A DNA stretch of 64,000 nucleotides from Candidatus Methylomirabilis sp. (GCA_020722945.1 DYJV01000003.1:5243-69242), one strand, 5' to 3'; shown: positions 19,551 through 28,578, counted from the first letter of the stretch. Numbers and translations: made by a program. The notes: generated from the letters alone by a model not told the origin.

Positions 19551-21452
19551 TTAATTTTTATTTGATTTTTTACTATCAACTTCTTTATCCATGTAGATAG
19601 ATTTGAAAAGCCATTCGTAATAATTATCCCTAAACTCTCTATAAGAGTCAAGTATTGTAACTATGTTGTTGGAAATTTTATTTTCAGATATTTTGAAAAA
19701 GTTCTTTTGATCAACTTTTTGCCTATTAATCTTGATATATTCAGAGATATATTCTACTGTCTTCATAAAAGGATTTATAGAATCAGAGAAAATCAATCTT
19801 GAAAATCTTGCAGGGTGAGTCCATTTGAAAAATTCTGCAGTATATTCGTTGCAGAAAGGTTTTATGAATGGTCTCATATAGTTTTCATAAAAATATTTAT
19901 TTGCTTTGGATATAAAATTAACATACTCAAAATCCTCTTTATCGTAATCTAACTTTATATCTTCAAGATTTTTCTCTATAAATTCAACTTCAAATTGAGC
20001 TTCTGAAATGTTTTTATTGAATGTTTCACTCTTTATCTTCATTTCATACAAGCCAGGGGCAAGGTTTCTTATATTTTCGATATTTTCAATTATAGCTCTA
20101 TGCTCTCTATTTGCCACCTTACCTGAAACAAAGATTCCGAGATGTCCTATATCAGGATGTATAAGATAAATTATTCTCTGCCCATTATTTTTAAGGTCTT
20201 CAGTAGTCTTATAAACTTCACTTATCCACTGTAAACCCTGCTCTGGAGGCGATATATTGTCACCCTCTGATGCAAATATCACAAAAGGTTCTTTTATTTT
20301 TCTCAAATCTATCTTTTCACCAAGTGGTGAAAGCATCTCACCCTTTTCAAGCTTGTTGCCAATAAAGAGATTATTTACGATAGCAACAATTTCACTCTCA
20401 GTAAAGAAATAGAATCCTGTCCACCATTTTTCAAATTCGAGGTAACGAGAATCCTCTTTATCAACATTATGAAAAACATTAAACTCTTTCTTCCAAAATG
20501 TATTTGCAGGATTTAACATTTCAAAATTATAAACAAGCCATGCTCCATCAAATATGCCATTACTTAAATCTGAAATAAGCATTGAGAGCCATACTCCACC
20601 TGTCAATCCACCTGTAACTCTCATCGGATTGATTTTATCCCTACCAGCCCAGTAAGATAAAGGAGTCCCATTGATAACAAGAGGACCCGTAAGATCAGGT
20701 CTCGTTGCAGCAATCATTGAAACGATCCAGCCTGCCTGACAATTTGCATAAATAACTGGTGGATTATCAGGGTGTAAATCGTGCATTATATCAATGAATG
20801 TAAGGAGAGCCAATCCAACATCATCAAGAGTCTGACCGGGACAAGGCTCTGGAAAGAAACCTACTAAATAACATTGATGCCCCTCTTGCATTGCTATACC
20901 AGCTTCTGAATCTTTCTTAAAAGCACCAATCCCAGGTCCATGCCCTGCTCTTGGATCAAATATCATAATAGGTCTTTTATTAGGGTCTATTTCAACACCC
21001 TTGTCAGGAAGAATTTTGTAGAGGATAAAATTTGCTGGTCTTTCAAATCCTCTTGCATCCATAATCTCTTCATATTTGAAGTTAACAAGTGGTGGCATAC
21101 CTTTTTGGTAATGATCAAGCATTATATTACCACGCTTTCTTAGAACATCAATAAAGAGAATGTATCTCTGACAATAATCAACAAAATAGTTAATAAACTC
21201 AATATAGTTATCAAAAATATCTTTAAATGAATCTGTAGAAATTTTGACATAATAATCTCTTAAAATTTTATCATTAAGAGGATTTTTGTCAATCTTATCA
21301 AGTAATAGTGCAACATCAGAAGGATTTTTGTAATCAATCTTTAGTTGTTTAAAAAGATCCTCAAAAAAATTGAGAAATTTCTTGTTGTTCGGTGAAAATA
21401 ACTTATCTCCTATCTGAAACGGATTTAACTTGATAATTTCATTATTCAGCAT
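19551..21452 (-). CDS. DUF3141 protein, PHA-synthase-like alpha/beta hydrolase
   Basis: A 633-residue protein whose central part is an alpha/beta-hydrolase fold like PHA synthase. The nucleophile elbow is ANCQAGW, so the nucleophile is Cys238 as in PhaC, not Ser. Plausible partners are Asp398 in SEGDNISPP and His437 in DIGHLGIF, giving a Cys-Asp-His set. The N-terminal 130 and C-terminal 180 residues are helical and unrecognised. There is no signal peptide, so it is cytoplasmic and perhaps granule-bound. It directly follows the phasin-like genes and lies downstream of phaC and phaE. It may make, trim or transfer hydroxyacyl chains; the reaction is not established by the sequence. Confidence 0.75.
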   Translation of the reverse strand: MLNNEIIKLNPFQIGDKLFSPNNKKFLNFFEDLFKQLKIDYKNPSDVALLLDKIDKNPLNDKILRDYYVKISTDSFKDIFDNYIEFINYFVDYCQRYILFIDVLRKRGNIMLDHYQKGMPPLVNFKYEEIMDARGFERPANFILYKILPDKGVEIDPNKRPIMIFDPRAGHGPGIGAFKKDSEAGIAMQEGHQCYLVGFFPEPCPGQTLDDVGLALLTFIDIMHDLHPDNPPVIYANCQAGWIVSMIAATRPDLTGPLVINGTPLSYWAGRDKINPMRVTGGLTGGVWLSMLISDLSNGIFDGAWLVYNFEMLNPANTFWKKEFNVFHNVDKEDSRYLEFEKWWTGFYFFTESEIVAIVNNLFIGNKLEKGEMLSPLGEKIDLRKIKEPFVIFASEGDNISPPEQGLQWISEVYKTTEDLKNNGQRIIYLIHPDIGHLGIFVSGKVANREHRAIIENIENIRNLAPGLYEMKIKSETFNKNISEAQFEVEFIEKNLEDIKLDYDKEDFEYVNFISKANKYFYENYMRPFIKPFCNEYTAEFFKWTHPARFSRLIFSDSINPFMKTVEYISEYIKINRQKVDQKNFFKISENKISNNIVTILDSYREFRDNYYEWLFKSIYMDKEVDSKKSNKN

Positions 21453-21461
21453 GTAACCCTC

Positions 21462-21749
21462 TTATTTTTTATTTGTTGTTTTGTCATCTAAAGAAACACT
21501 CTTCTGATATACAGAATCAATATACTCCAAACCTTTTAATACCATATTTTTGTAATCACTCAGAGCCATTTCAGAATTTTTTATCCACTCTTTGTAAACC
21601 TTTAATAAATTTTCTCTATATACTTCAGGCTGTTTCTGAATAAATATCTCTACAAATTTTAACTGCTGTTTGTTTATTAGGTTGAAGTTGTCCATGGATA
21701 AAGAGTAGAATAGTTTTATATTTTTAAAAAAGTTTTCATCATAGTTCAT
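21462..21749 (-). CDS. Small phasin-like protein (paralogue 1)
   Basis: A roughly 95-residue, fully helical, amphipathic protein with the core NFNLINKQQLKFVEIFI, a Pro-containing turn (QPE) and EWIKNSEMALSDYKNMVLKGLEYI. This layout (two long amphipathic helices, no Cys) fits phasin-type granule coat proteins. By eye more than 60 of the first 86 residues match the next paralogue, so they arose by recent tandem duplication. Two ATGs lie in tandem; the second (ending at 21749) has better spacing from GGAGG and aligns with the other paralogues. The charged tail DDKTTNKK is unique to this copy. Confidence 0.65.
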   Translation of the reverse strand: MNYDENFFKNIKLFYSLSMDNFNLINKQQLKFVEIFIQKQPEVYRENLLKVYKEWIKNSEMALSDYKNMVLKGLEYIDSVYQKSVSLDDKTTNKK

Positions 21750-21835
21750 CATAAACCTCCTAATATCTTAATAAAGGATATAAAGTAGAAATTTTATACC
21801 CACATATTCAATTAAAAATATCTGTTAGTCGTTCA

Positions 21836-22108
21836 CTACCTGTTAACATCAGAAATTGCTTTCTGGTATACAAAATCAATATACTCCAAACCTTTTATTA
21901 CCATATTTTCATAATCTGTGAGTGCTAACTCAGAATTTTCTATCCACTCTTTGTATATTTTGAGTAATCTCTCCCTATCCTTTTCAGGCTGCTCTTGAAT
22001 AAATAGCTCTACAAATTTTAGCTCTTGTCTATTTATGAGATTGAAGTTATCCATAGAAAGAGCATAAAATGACTTTCTGTTCATAAAGAAGTTTTTGTCA
22101 TTGTTCAT
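21836..22108 (-). CDS. Small phasin-like protein (paralogue 2)
   Basis: A 90-residue helical protein nearly collinear with paralogue 1: MDNFNLINRQELKFVEL, EQPEKDRERLLKIYKEW and MVIKGLEYIDFVYQKA. Charged residues vary while the hydrophobic faces are kept, as expected of a protein that lies on a lipid or polymer surface. It has its own strong Shine-Dalgarno GGAGG and spacers of about 85 bases on both sides, unlike the tight packing of phaE and phaC. Granule-coat function is inferred from the neighbours. Confidence 0.65.
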   Translation of the reverse strand: MNNDKNFFMNRKSFYALSMDNFNLINRQELKFVELFIQEQPEKDRERLLKIYKEWIENSELALTDYENMVIKGLEYIDFVYQKAISDVNR

Positions 22109-22192
22109 ATTTAACCTCCTTAAATTAGAGTTAATATGATATTCAATAAACTTCTTATAAATAAAAAATTGTCAAATATCAGGTAAAATAGA

Positions 22193-22462
22193 CTATTTTT
22201 GTTTATCTACTGCTTTTTTATAAGAAGTCTCTATGTAGTCCAAACCTTTTAGAACCATATTTTTGTAATCATTAAGTGCTATTTCAGAATTTTTTGTCCA
22301 CTCCTGATAAATTTTTAATAAGTTGTCTTTGTAAGCATCAGGCTGAGTCTTTATAAAAAATTCGACCATCTGCTCCTGCTGCTTATTTATAAGATTAAAA
22401 TTGTCGAGTGTAAGGTTGTAGTAATTCTTGATATTGTTAAAAAAATTGTCGTTGATCTCCAT
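22193..22462 (-). CDS. Small phasin-like protein (paralogue 3)
   Basis: An 89-residue helical protein of the same family: LDNFNLINKQQEQMVEFFIK, a QPDAY turn, EWTKNSEIALNDYKNMVLKGLDYIE. It is a little more distant from paralogues 1 and 2 than they are from each other. It lies 17 bases downstream of paralogue 4 on the transcript and has its own GGAG site. A role as PHA granule coat or PHA synthase activator is inferred only from similarity of form and position. Confidence 0.65.
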   Translation of the reverse strand: MEINDNFFNNIKNYYNLTLDNFNLINKQQEQMVEFFIKTQPDAYKDNLLKIYQEWTKNSEIALNDYKNMVLKGLDYIETSYKKAVDKQK

Positions 22463-22479
22463 ACTCGTCTCCTTATTTA

Positions 22480-22740
22480 TTAAACTTTCATGTTTTTTGT
22501 AAATACTTCATTAAGATTGTCTAAACCTTTTAGAACAACATCTTTAAACATATCCAAACCCTTTTCAGTAGAAGTTACCCATTCGTTGTAAACTGACATC
22601 ATATAATCTGAATTTGGGACTTTACTGTTCTTAAGCATCATTTCAAAAATATTTTTCTGCTGCTCTGTAAGCATTTTAAAATTTTCAAAAGCCAACTCAT
22701 AAACATTTTTTAAATTAACAAACATATTCTCTGTTCCCAT
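22480..22740 (-). CDS. Small phasin-like protein (paralogue 4, most divergent)
   Basis: An 86-residue helical protein that keeps the family frame (YELAFENFKMLTEQQKNIFEMML, EWVTSTEKGLDMFKDVVLKGLDNL) but differs at most surface positions and is Met-rich. It is the copy closest to phaC (18 bases downstream of its stop), so it is probably the ancestral phasin-like gene from which the other three were copied. AGGAGG lies before the ATG. Confidence 0.65.
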   Translation of the reverse strand: MGTENMFVNLKNVYELAFENFKMLTEQQKNIFEMMLKNSKVPNSDYMMSVYNEWVTSTEKGLDMFKDVVLKGLDNLNEVFTKNMKV

Positions 22741-22758
22741 GTTAAAACCTCCTATTTT

Positions 22759-23811
22759 TTATTTTAAAGAATGCTCAAATATCCATTTCCCCACAGATGG
22801 TGCTAACTCTTTCTGAGATTTTGAACTTACATATAATCCTATATGCCCACCCTTAAACGATAACATAGTCTTATCTTTTGAAGATACTAAATCGTTTAAA
22901 GGTTTTGTAGATGCAGGTGGGACAAGATGATCTTGCTCTGCATATATTGTAAGTAGTGGCATTGAAATATTTTTTAAATTCACTTTCCTTCCATTTAGAG
23001 TAAATTCACCCTTTACAAGCTTATTACCCTGATAAAGATCTTTTAAGAACTTTCTATATGCTTCACCTGCTTGTGCAGGACTATCAAATATCCACTTCTC
23101 CATTCTTAAAAAATTTTTTATATCTTCAACTGAAGTGGTATCCTTGACAAAATTGTAATATTTTTCAAAATTAAGCTGAAAAGGTTTAAGCATCAGATAA
23201 CCAATATTCATAAAATCACCAGAAACATTACCAGAAGAATCAACTAAGGCATCAATATCTATATATTTTGACCATACATTTAGAAGACCATCCTCAACAT
23301 CAAAATCAACAGGAGTAACCATAGTAACAAGATTTTTTATCTTTTCAGGATATAAAGCTGAATAGATAACAGAGAACGTCCCACCTTGACAAACACCAAG
23401 AAGGTTGATCGCATCAAGTTTATGCTTATCTCTTAGGTAATCAACGCAATTGTTAATAAACCCATCTATATAGTCTTCCATAGTGAGGTATCTGTCAGCT
23501 CTTTCTGGGTATCCCCAATCTATTATATAGATATCTAATCCTTGGTCAAGAAGTCTCTTTATGAAACTTTTATCAGCTTGAAGATCCATCATATAATATT
23601 TGTTGACAAGGGCATATACAATAAGAAGCGGAGGGTGTGGCTTTTGGGAATCTTTGTTCTGGTCGTAATGATAAAGTTTGACATTACCAAATTCAAGTTC
23701 TGTGCTTTTTGGAGTAGGCTGAACATCTATTGTATCAATATTTTTCATATCATTCATAAGATTAAATAATTTATAGTTGATATCAAGAATATCATTAGTA
23801 AAATTAATCAC
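22759..23811 (-). CDS. phaC: Class III poly(3-hydroxyalkanoate) synthase, catalytic subunit PhaC
   Basis: A 350-residue polymerase that joins (R)-3-hydroxyacyl-CoA units into PHA. It has the alpha/beta-hydrolase fold with the lipase-like box GVCQGG (nucleophile Cys141), Asp294 in AEQDHLVPP and His323 in GGHIGLYVS, at spacings matching class III enzymes. Its length (about 350, not 560-600) and the adjacent phaE define class III. Translation starts at a GTG three bases after the phaE stop, using a GGAGG inside the phaE tail, so the two subunits are coupled. Confidence 0.93.
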   Translation of the reverse strand: MINFTNDILDINYKLFNLMNDMKNIDTIDVQPTPKSTELEFGNVKLYHYDQNKDSQKPHPPLLIVYALVNKYYMMDLQADKSFIKRLLDQGLDIYIIDWGYPERADRYLTMEDYIDGFINNCVDYLRDKHKLDAINLLGVCQGGTFSVIYSALYPEKIKNLVTMVTPVDFDVEDGLLNVWSKYIDIDALVDSSGNVSGDFMNIGYLMLKPFQLNFEKYYNFVKDTTSVEDIKNFLRMEKWIFDSPAQAGEAYRKFLKDLYQGNKLVKGEFTLNGRKVNLKNISMPLLTIYAEQDHLVPPASTKPLNDLVSSKDKTMLSFKGGHIGLYVSSKSQKELAPSVGKWIFEHSLK

Positions 23812-23814
23812 TGA

Positions 23815-24786
23815 TTACTCCTCCATTTTTGTTTTCTTTACAGATTTTGCTTTTGCATCTGTAGGGACTTCACCTTTTAAAGTTTTTATAATATCTTTTA
23901 GTTCTTTAATCTCTTTTCTTATCTCCTGATTATCTTGTTTAACAATGTAAAGCTCTTTGTAAGCTCTGTCAAGTTCTGTTTTGGTAGCAATATTGGAATC
24001 CTTTAGGACTTCGTAGGTGTATCTATCAAGGGATAATTTTAGTTTGGAGCCTGCTTTTACAAGCTCTCCAAGTGTAGAGCCAAAATCTTTACTTTTAAAA
24101 AAACTATGAAAAACAGATTCATTTTTGTTTACCCATTTTTTAAAAAATTCATCAAAATTTTCTATATTAGGATGTTTGATAATTTCATTAATAAAATCTT
24201 GGAACCCTTTTTCAGATTCTTTGTTTATGATTGCTTTAAACTTCTCAACATTCCCCATATAAGCTTTAAAATCTTCAACAATATTTTTTATCATATCATT
24301 ATACTCCCTCGTCAAACCTATTGAAGGGAGCTTCAACATATCATCAAAAAATTCAAAATTAACTTTTGAGAAATTATTGAGAACACCAAGATTACTTTCA
24401 CTATTCTCAATAAAAAACTTTAAATTATTATAGATATTCATATCTGAAAAAGGTTTTGTAAAATCATTAAATACTTTTTCAGGAGTCAAATCAGAGAGGT
24501 TGAATATCTTAAGAACTATATCATTATAATTTTTCTGAAAATTTTTGAATAAATTCTGATAATCAAAAACATCAAGTTTATTTTCTCTTTTAAAAAAAGC
24601 ATCATTGAAGTTTTTATAGAAACTAAATAGGTCTGTGTATACTTGTGTCCCTTTATCTATCTGAAAATAAGGGGTAAACATATCTCTCTGTATTGACGAA
24701 AGATCAAAGTATTTATAGTTGTTTGGTTTAAAAGAATTTTGCCACATTTCAAAAAACTTTTTCTGCATTTCCGTAAAATTGTCCAT
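23815..24786 (-). CDS. phaE: Class III PHA synthase subunit PhaE
   Basis: A 323-residue helical protein that pairs with PhaC and is needed for its activity. Sequence conservation in PhaE is low, but the family signs are present: an aromatic N-terminus (MQKKFFEMWQNSF), a mid-region YNDMIKNIVEDFKAYM, a Leu-rich stretch LSLDRYTYEVLKDSNIATKTELDRAYKELY, and a charged C-terminal coiled coil (about residues 265-308). GGGAGG precedes the ATG. It is the second gene of the PHA operon after the SDR reductase, 114 bases downstream. Confidence 0.85.
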   Translation of the reverse strand: MDNFTEMQKKFFEMWQNSFKPNNYKYFDLSSIQRDMFTPYFQIDKGTQVYTDLFSFYKNFNDAFFKRENKLDVFDYQNLFKNFQKNYNDIVLKIFNLSDLTPEKVFNDFTKPFSDMNIYNNLKFFIENSESNLGVLNNFSKVNFEFFDDMLKLPSIGLTREYNDMIKNIVEDFKAYMGNVEKFKAIINKESEKGFQDFINEIIKHPNIENFDEFFKKWVNKNESVFHSFFKSKDFGSTLGELVKAGSKLKLSLDRYTYEVLKDSNIATKTELDRAYKELYIVKQDNQEIRKEIKELKDIIKTLKGEVPTDAKAKSVKKTKMEE

Positions 24787-24900
24787 TGTGAAACCTCCCT
24801 TGTTGTAAAAGAAATTTTAATGAGTAAAATAAAGTATTTGAAAAAGGTATAGAATATAAGAATTAATAATTTATAAAGAAATTGTAAATATTTTGCAAAA

Positions 24901-25662
24901 TCATAATCTCAAACCACCATCTACTTCTATAGTTCTGCCATTAACATAGTCATTTTTAATAATAAAAAATAAAGTATCTGATATCTCTTTTTTATCTGCA
25001 AACCTATCAGCAGGTATTGTCTTTTTGATTTTTAGTTTTATAGTTTCTGGGATAAACTCTGTCATCTCTGTATCAACATACCCTGGAGCAATAGCAACTG
25101 ACCGTATCTTGTATGGTGCAAGTTCCTTTGCCCATACAACAGTCATTGCAGCTACACCTGCTTTTGAAGCAGTATAATTACTCTGTCCAAGATTTCCAAC
25201 TCTCGATATAGAAGATATTGATACAATTACCCCATGTTTATTGAATTTAACCATTTGAAAAGCAGCTTCTCTCGCACATAAAAATACACCTGTAAGATTG
25301 ACATCTATAACCTTCTTCCACTTCTCAAAAGGCATTCTTACAATATTGCCGTTTTTATCGGTTTTCACCATAAAAGAATCAGCAGTAACCCCACTATTGT
25401 TTACAGATATATCTACCCCAGAATACTTTTCAGCAACAGACTCATAAAAGTTTATTACATCATATTCAAGGCTTACATCAGCAACATAAGAGTCTACACT
25501 TACACCCTCTTTTTCAAAAAAAATTTCAGCATCGTGAAGATTTTTCTTACTTATGTCACATATAGATACTTTTGCACCTGCTTTGGCAAGATCTAATGCA
25601 AATTGTCGTCCAAGTCCCCTTGCACCCCCTGTAACAATAGCTATTTTATTATTAATATTCAT
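24901..25662 (-). CDS. SDR reductase of the PHA locus (PhaB/FabG-like)
   Basis: A 253-residue classical SDR with GGARGLG in the cofactor-binding loop, NNSG (usually NNAG) in the core, SISS with the catalytic Ser, and YTASK with Tyr and Lys. The C-terminus ends VDGGLRL. Leading phaE-phaC, it probably reduces acetoacetyl-CoA or a longer 3-ketoacyl-CoA to the (R)-3-hydroxy monomer. The first in-frame ATG (25686) would add eight residues; I prefer the ATG ending at 25662, nine bases from GGAG, though the ATG between them is also possible. Confidence 0.8.
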   Translation of the reverse strand: MNINNKIAIVTGGARGLGRQFALDLAKAGAKVSICDISKKNLHDAEIFFEKEGVSVDSYVADVSLEYDVINFYESVAEKYSGVDISVNNSGVTADSFMVKTDKNGNIVRMPFEKWKKVIDVNLTGVFLCAREAAFQMVKFNKHGVIVSISSISRVGNLGQSNYTASKAGVAAMTVVWAKELAPYKIRSVAIAPGYVDTEMTEFIPETIKLKIKKTIPADRFADKKEISDTLFFIIKNDYVNGRTIEVDGGLRL

Positions 25663-25700
25663 TACCATTATCTCCAAAAAAAACATCCATTACTATTCTA

Positions 25701-25729
25701 TAAGTAATAATAACAAGAATAGAAGTCAA
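25701..25729 (-). promoter_or_regulatory. Possible promoter of the PHA operon
   Basis: On the minus strand TTGACT (25724-25729) and TACTTA (25701-25706) are 17 bases apart, about 40 bases before the SDR start. The -35 box is good and the -10 box is weak. Confidence 0.35.
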
Positions 25730-25833
25730 GAGATATTTAATAAATTAATTAAAATTAATCACTAATTTTAGAGATAATCAAGTAATTACAAGAAAATATA
25801 AAGAAAAAAATCAGATGATAATTTAGATTGAAA

Positions 25834-25862
25834 TAAAAAAGCGGAGCAAAATGCTCCGCTTA
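25834..25862 (-). terminator. Rho-independent terminator of the porin gene
   Basis: On the minus strand the stem AAGCGGAGC/GCTCCGCTT with a five-base loop (25840-25862) is followed directly by a T run. It lies 22 bases after the porin stop and is the clearest terminator in the window. Confidence 0.85.
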
Positions 25863-25884
25863 AATAAATCATAATGAGTTGGTA

Positions 25885-27294
25885 TTAGAAATTGTATCTT
25901 ACCCTTGCAGTTGATACAAATATATCCTCATCTGCATTGCCATCTTTGTCAGATTCCCAATAATCCATAGCATCTCCTGCGAATAAATAACCTGCATTTA
26001 TTGCAAATTCAAGATTATCGTATAGTTTGTATTTTACATAAGCATTGACTTCAAGACCAAGTGCATCATCACTCTGAGACTTGCCATTGTTGTCTTTATA
26101 CTCAAGGTCTTCAGCAAGCATCATATATAAAAGACCACCACCAATTGTAGTCTTTTTAGAAGTTTTCCATGCAAATAAAAGTTCATTCATTATGAAACCT
26201 TTGTCTCCAATGTATGGGGTCTCTACAAAATAATCATCATCTGTATAAGGTCCCTCCATCAAGACAACACTATCAAATGTATCAACATCAACTGCCATAT
26301 ATCCATTGAAATCTGAATCATCAGAATCATCATCACCAGATGCATACCAGAATCTGTAAGTTAATTTCATATCACAGCAGAAATTATAACCTAAATCTAA
26401 ACGAGCAAACCATGCATTTAGGTCATAGTTATCATCTGGAGCTGTATTACCAAGGTAATCTTTGTATGAAACTTTATCTACACTTCCACCCTGATAAATA
26501 AAATCAAATCCTCCAAAAAAATTACCAGATTTGAAATCTCCACCAAGACCTATTGTGAATATGTCAAGCTCTGCAGCTTTCATTAGTTTAGCTTCATACC
26601 ATTCACCCTGTTTTGCACTAACTCCAACAAGCTCAGAGCCACCATCGAGGTTTTTAAATAGATAATCAGCCCAAATATTCATTTTGAAATTGTCAGCAGG
26701 TTTGAAATCTACCTTAGCATAGATAGAATCAAGACTTGTAGTATCATCATTCTTTTTCACTGATCTGTATTCATCCCCTCTTGTCCATCCAAAAATAAAA
26801 TTTGAACCACTAAGACCACCATAAAGTTGAACACCCATTTGAGTTTCTTCCCAGAAATATTTGTTTAGTTTGAGAGGGAAAAGACCCATTTTAACACCAA
26901 GTTTATCATTCCATGGAAGTTTGAAATCAGTATACAACCATCTTGTTTCGATGTTTACAGCATCACCAGAGAAACCACCACCTGCACTTTTACCAACGCT
27001 TCCACCTGCACCATACTCAAGAGCTCCCCACTCTGCTGCATATACACCTTTTACTTTGCCATTGTTAGTAGAGAAATCTGCCCAAAGTCTATACTTTGCC
27101 TCACCCCATAAATTGGTAACACTACCATCTTCAAGAGGTCCACCACCAGAACCATTAAACCACTCATCATGATTGCTGCCCAGCATAAATCTGTTGTTAA
27201 AATCGCCATGCACTTGCATGTCAGCAGCAGAAACAAGAAGTGGAGTAACAGCCAAAGAAACAACTGCTAATAGAAAAAACAATACTCTTTTCAT
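25885..27294 (-). CDS. Outer-membrane porin-like beta-barrel protein
   Basis: A 469-residue exported protein. A classic signal peptide (MKRVLFFLL..., cleavage near VSA-AD, about residue 24) is followed by alternating, aromatic-rich strands separated by Gly/Asp-rich loops. It ends in RVRYNF, the terminal Phe that marks outer-membrane barrels. It probably forms a channel for small solutes. Acidic loops (DDDSDDSDF) might bind cations. A GTG and an ATG stand in tandem; the ATG ending at 27294 has six-base spacing from GGAGG. It is a one-gene unit with its own promoter and a strong terminator, which suggests high expression. Confidence 0.82.
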   Translation of the reverse strand: MKRVLFFLLAVVSLAVTPLLVSAADMQVHGDFNNRFMLGSNHDEWFNGSGGGPLEDGSVTNLWGEAKYRLWADFSTNNGKVKGVYAAEWGALEYGAGGSVGKSAGGGFSGDAVNIETRWLYTDFKLPWNDKLGVKMGLFPLKLNKYFWEETQMGVQLYGGLSGSNFIFGWTRGDEYRSVKKNDDTTSLDSIYAKVDFKPADNFKMNIWADYLFKNLDGGSELVGVSAKQGEWYEAKLMKAAELDIFTIGLGGDFKSGNFFGGFDFIYQGGSVDKVSYKDYLGNTAPDDNYDLNAWFARLDLGYNFCCDMKLTYRFWYASGDDDSDDSDFNGYMAVDVDTFDSVVLMEGPYTDDDYFVETPYIGDKGFIMNELLFAWKTSKKTTIGGGLLYMMLAEDLEYKDNNGKSQSDDALGLEVNAYVKYKLYDNLEFAINAGYLFAGDAMDYWESDKDGNADEDIFVSTARVRYNF

Positions 27295-27372
27295 CACTTT
27301 CCTCCTTTTTTAATTTAAATTAATATTACAAAAAAATAAAACACTCTCTTAAATTAAAGAAATTTAACTTCT

Positions 27373-27399
27373 ATTAAAGAAAATGGCTCACTTTGTCAA
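27373..27399 (-). promoter_or_regulatory. Probable promoter of the porin gene
   Basis: On the minus strand a perfect TTGACA (27394-27399) and TTTAAT (27373-27378) are 15 bases apart, leaving a leader of roughly 70 bases. The spacing is short; TAATAG at 17 bases is the alternative -10. Confidence 0.42.
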
Positions 27400-27516
27400 T
27401 AAGTTTTTGTTTTAACTATATACTTTTTACATTTATTTTACAAAAAAAATATTTAACAAAAAGTGGTTAACTTATAAATTCAGAGCTGTAAATAGTAGTT
27501 ATTGAAGTAAAGTTTA

Positions 27517-27545
27517 TTGCTTTTATATTTTTTCTGATGTATAAT
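27517..27545 (+). promoter_or_regulatory. Promoter of trpS
   Basis: TTGCTT (27517-27522) and a perfect TATAAT (27540-27545) are separated by exactly 17 bases. The leader before the trpS ATG at 27592 would be about 40 bases. It may also drive tgt and genes beyond. Confidence 0.65.
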
Positions 27546-27591
27546 CAAAACTCATTATTATAATAATTAATAGCCAATATTGGAGGGATTA

Positions 27592-28578
27592 ATGAACAAT
27601 GTTTTAAGTGGAATGAGACCTACCGGGAAACTTCATTTAGGTCACCTGCACGGAGTTCTCGAAAATTGGATAGAGCTACAACACAAATACAACTGTTACT
27701 ATTTTGCAGCAGATTGGCACGCTCTTACAAGTGATTACAAAGATACCTCAAACATAAAAAATAATATTTATGATATGATAGCAGACTGGATAAGTGTAGG
27801 TATCGACCCAGAAAAAGTAGCTATATTCATACAGTCTCACATAAAAGAGCATGCTGAGCTTCACCTTCTCATCTCAATGATAACACCTTTAGGCTGGCTT
27901 GAACGAAATCCTACATACAAAGAAGTGAAAGAAGAGCTTAGTGAAAAAGATATAAACAGCTACGGTTTTTTAGGCTACCCTGTTCTTCAGACTGTTGATA
28001 TAATTTTATACAAAGCAAAATATGTCCCTATCGGAATAGACCAACTTCCACACCTTGAATTATCAAGAGAGATAGCAAGAAGATTCAATTTTTTATACAA
28101 CAGGGAAGTATTTATAGAACCACAGCCACTTTTTACAAAAGTTACAAAATTATCAGGGATAGACGGAAGAAAAATGAGTAAAAGTTACGGTAACTCAATA
28201 TATATCTCAGATTACGGGAAAACTTTATCTGACAAAGTTCTTAATCTTATTACAGATACAAATAGAGTTAGAAGAAAAGATCCTGGTGACCCAGACAAAT
28301 GTATGGCATTTGAATTCCATAAGCTATACCTATCAGAAGAAGAGATTTTAATGATAAAAAGAGAGTGTCCAACTGCTGGGATAGGTTGTTTTGACTGTAA
28401 GAAGATTCTTCTTAACAGAATTGTTGAGAAATTATCTCCTATTCACCATAAACGTGAGGAGCTTCTCTCAAAAAAAGACTACCTCAATGATATTATAGCA
28501 GATGGGGATAAAAGAGCCAAAGCTAAAGCAAGTGAAACTCTCAAAGAGTGTCTCGAAGTTATGAATCTCAATTACTAA
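27592..28578 (+). CDS. trpS: Tryptophanyl-tRNA synthetase with four-Cys (Fe-S type) motif
   Basis: A 328-residue class I synthetase that charges tRNA-Trp. HIGH is HLGHLHG (15-21) and KMSKS is at 194-198. Near the anticodon-recognition region four Cys (237, 259, 266, 269) form C-x21-C-x6-C-x2-C, nearly the pattern that holds a [4Fe-4S] cluster in Thermotoga maritima TrpRS. I chose the ATG at 27592 after GGAGGG; an in-frame TTG at 27580 lies ahead of that site. It starts a plus-strand run with tgt six bases downstream. Confidence 0.95.
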   Translation: MNNVLSGMRPTGKLHLGHLHGVLENWIELQHKYNCYYFAADWHALTSDYKDTSNIKNNIYDMIADWISVGIDPEKVAIFIQSHIKEHAELHLLISMITPLGWLERNPTYKEVKEELSEKDINSYGFLGYPVLQTVDIILYKAKYVPIGIDQLPHLELSREIARRFNFLYNREVFIEPQPLFTKVTKLSGIDGRKMSKSYGNSIYISDYGKTLSDKVLNLITDTNRVRRKDPGDPDKCMAFEFHKLYLSEEEILMIKRECPTAGIGCFDCKKILLNRIVEKLSPIHHKREELLSKKDYLNDIIADGDKRAKAKASETLKECLEVMNLNY

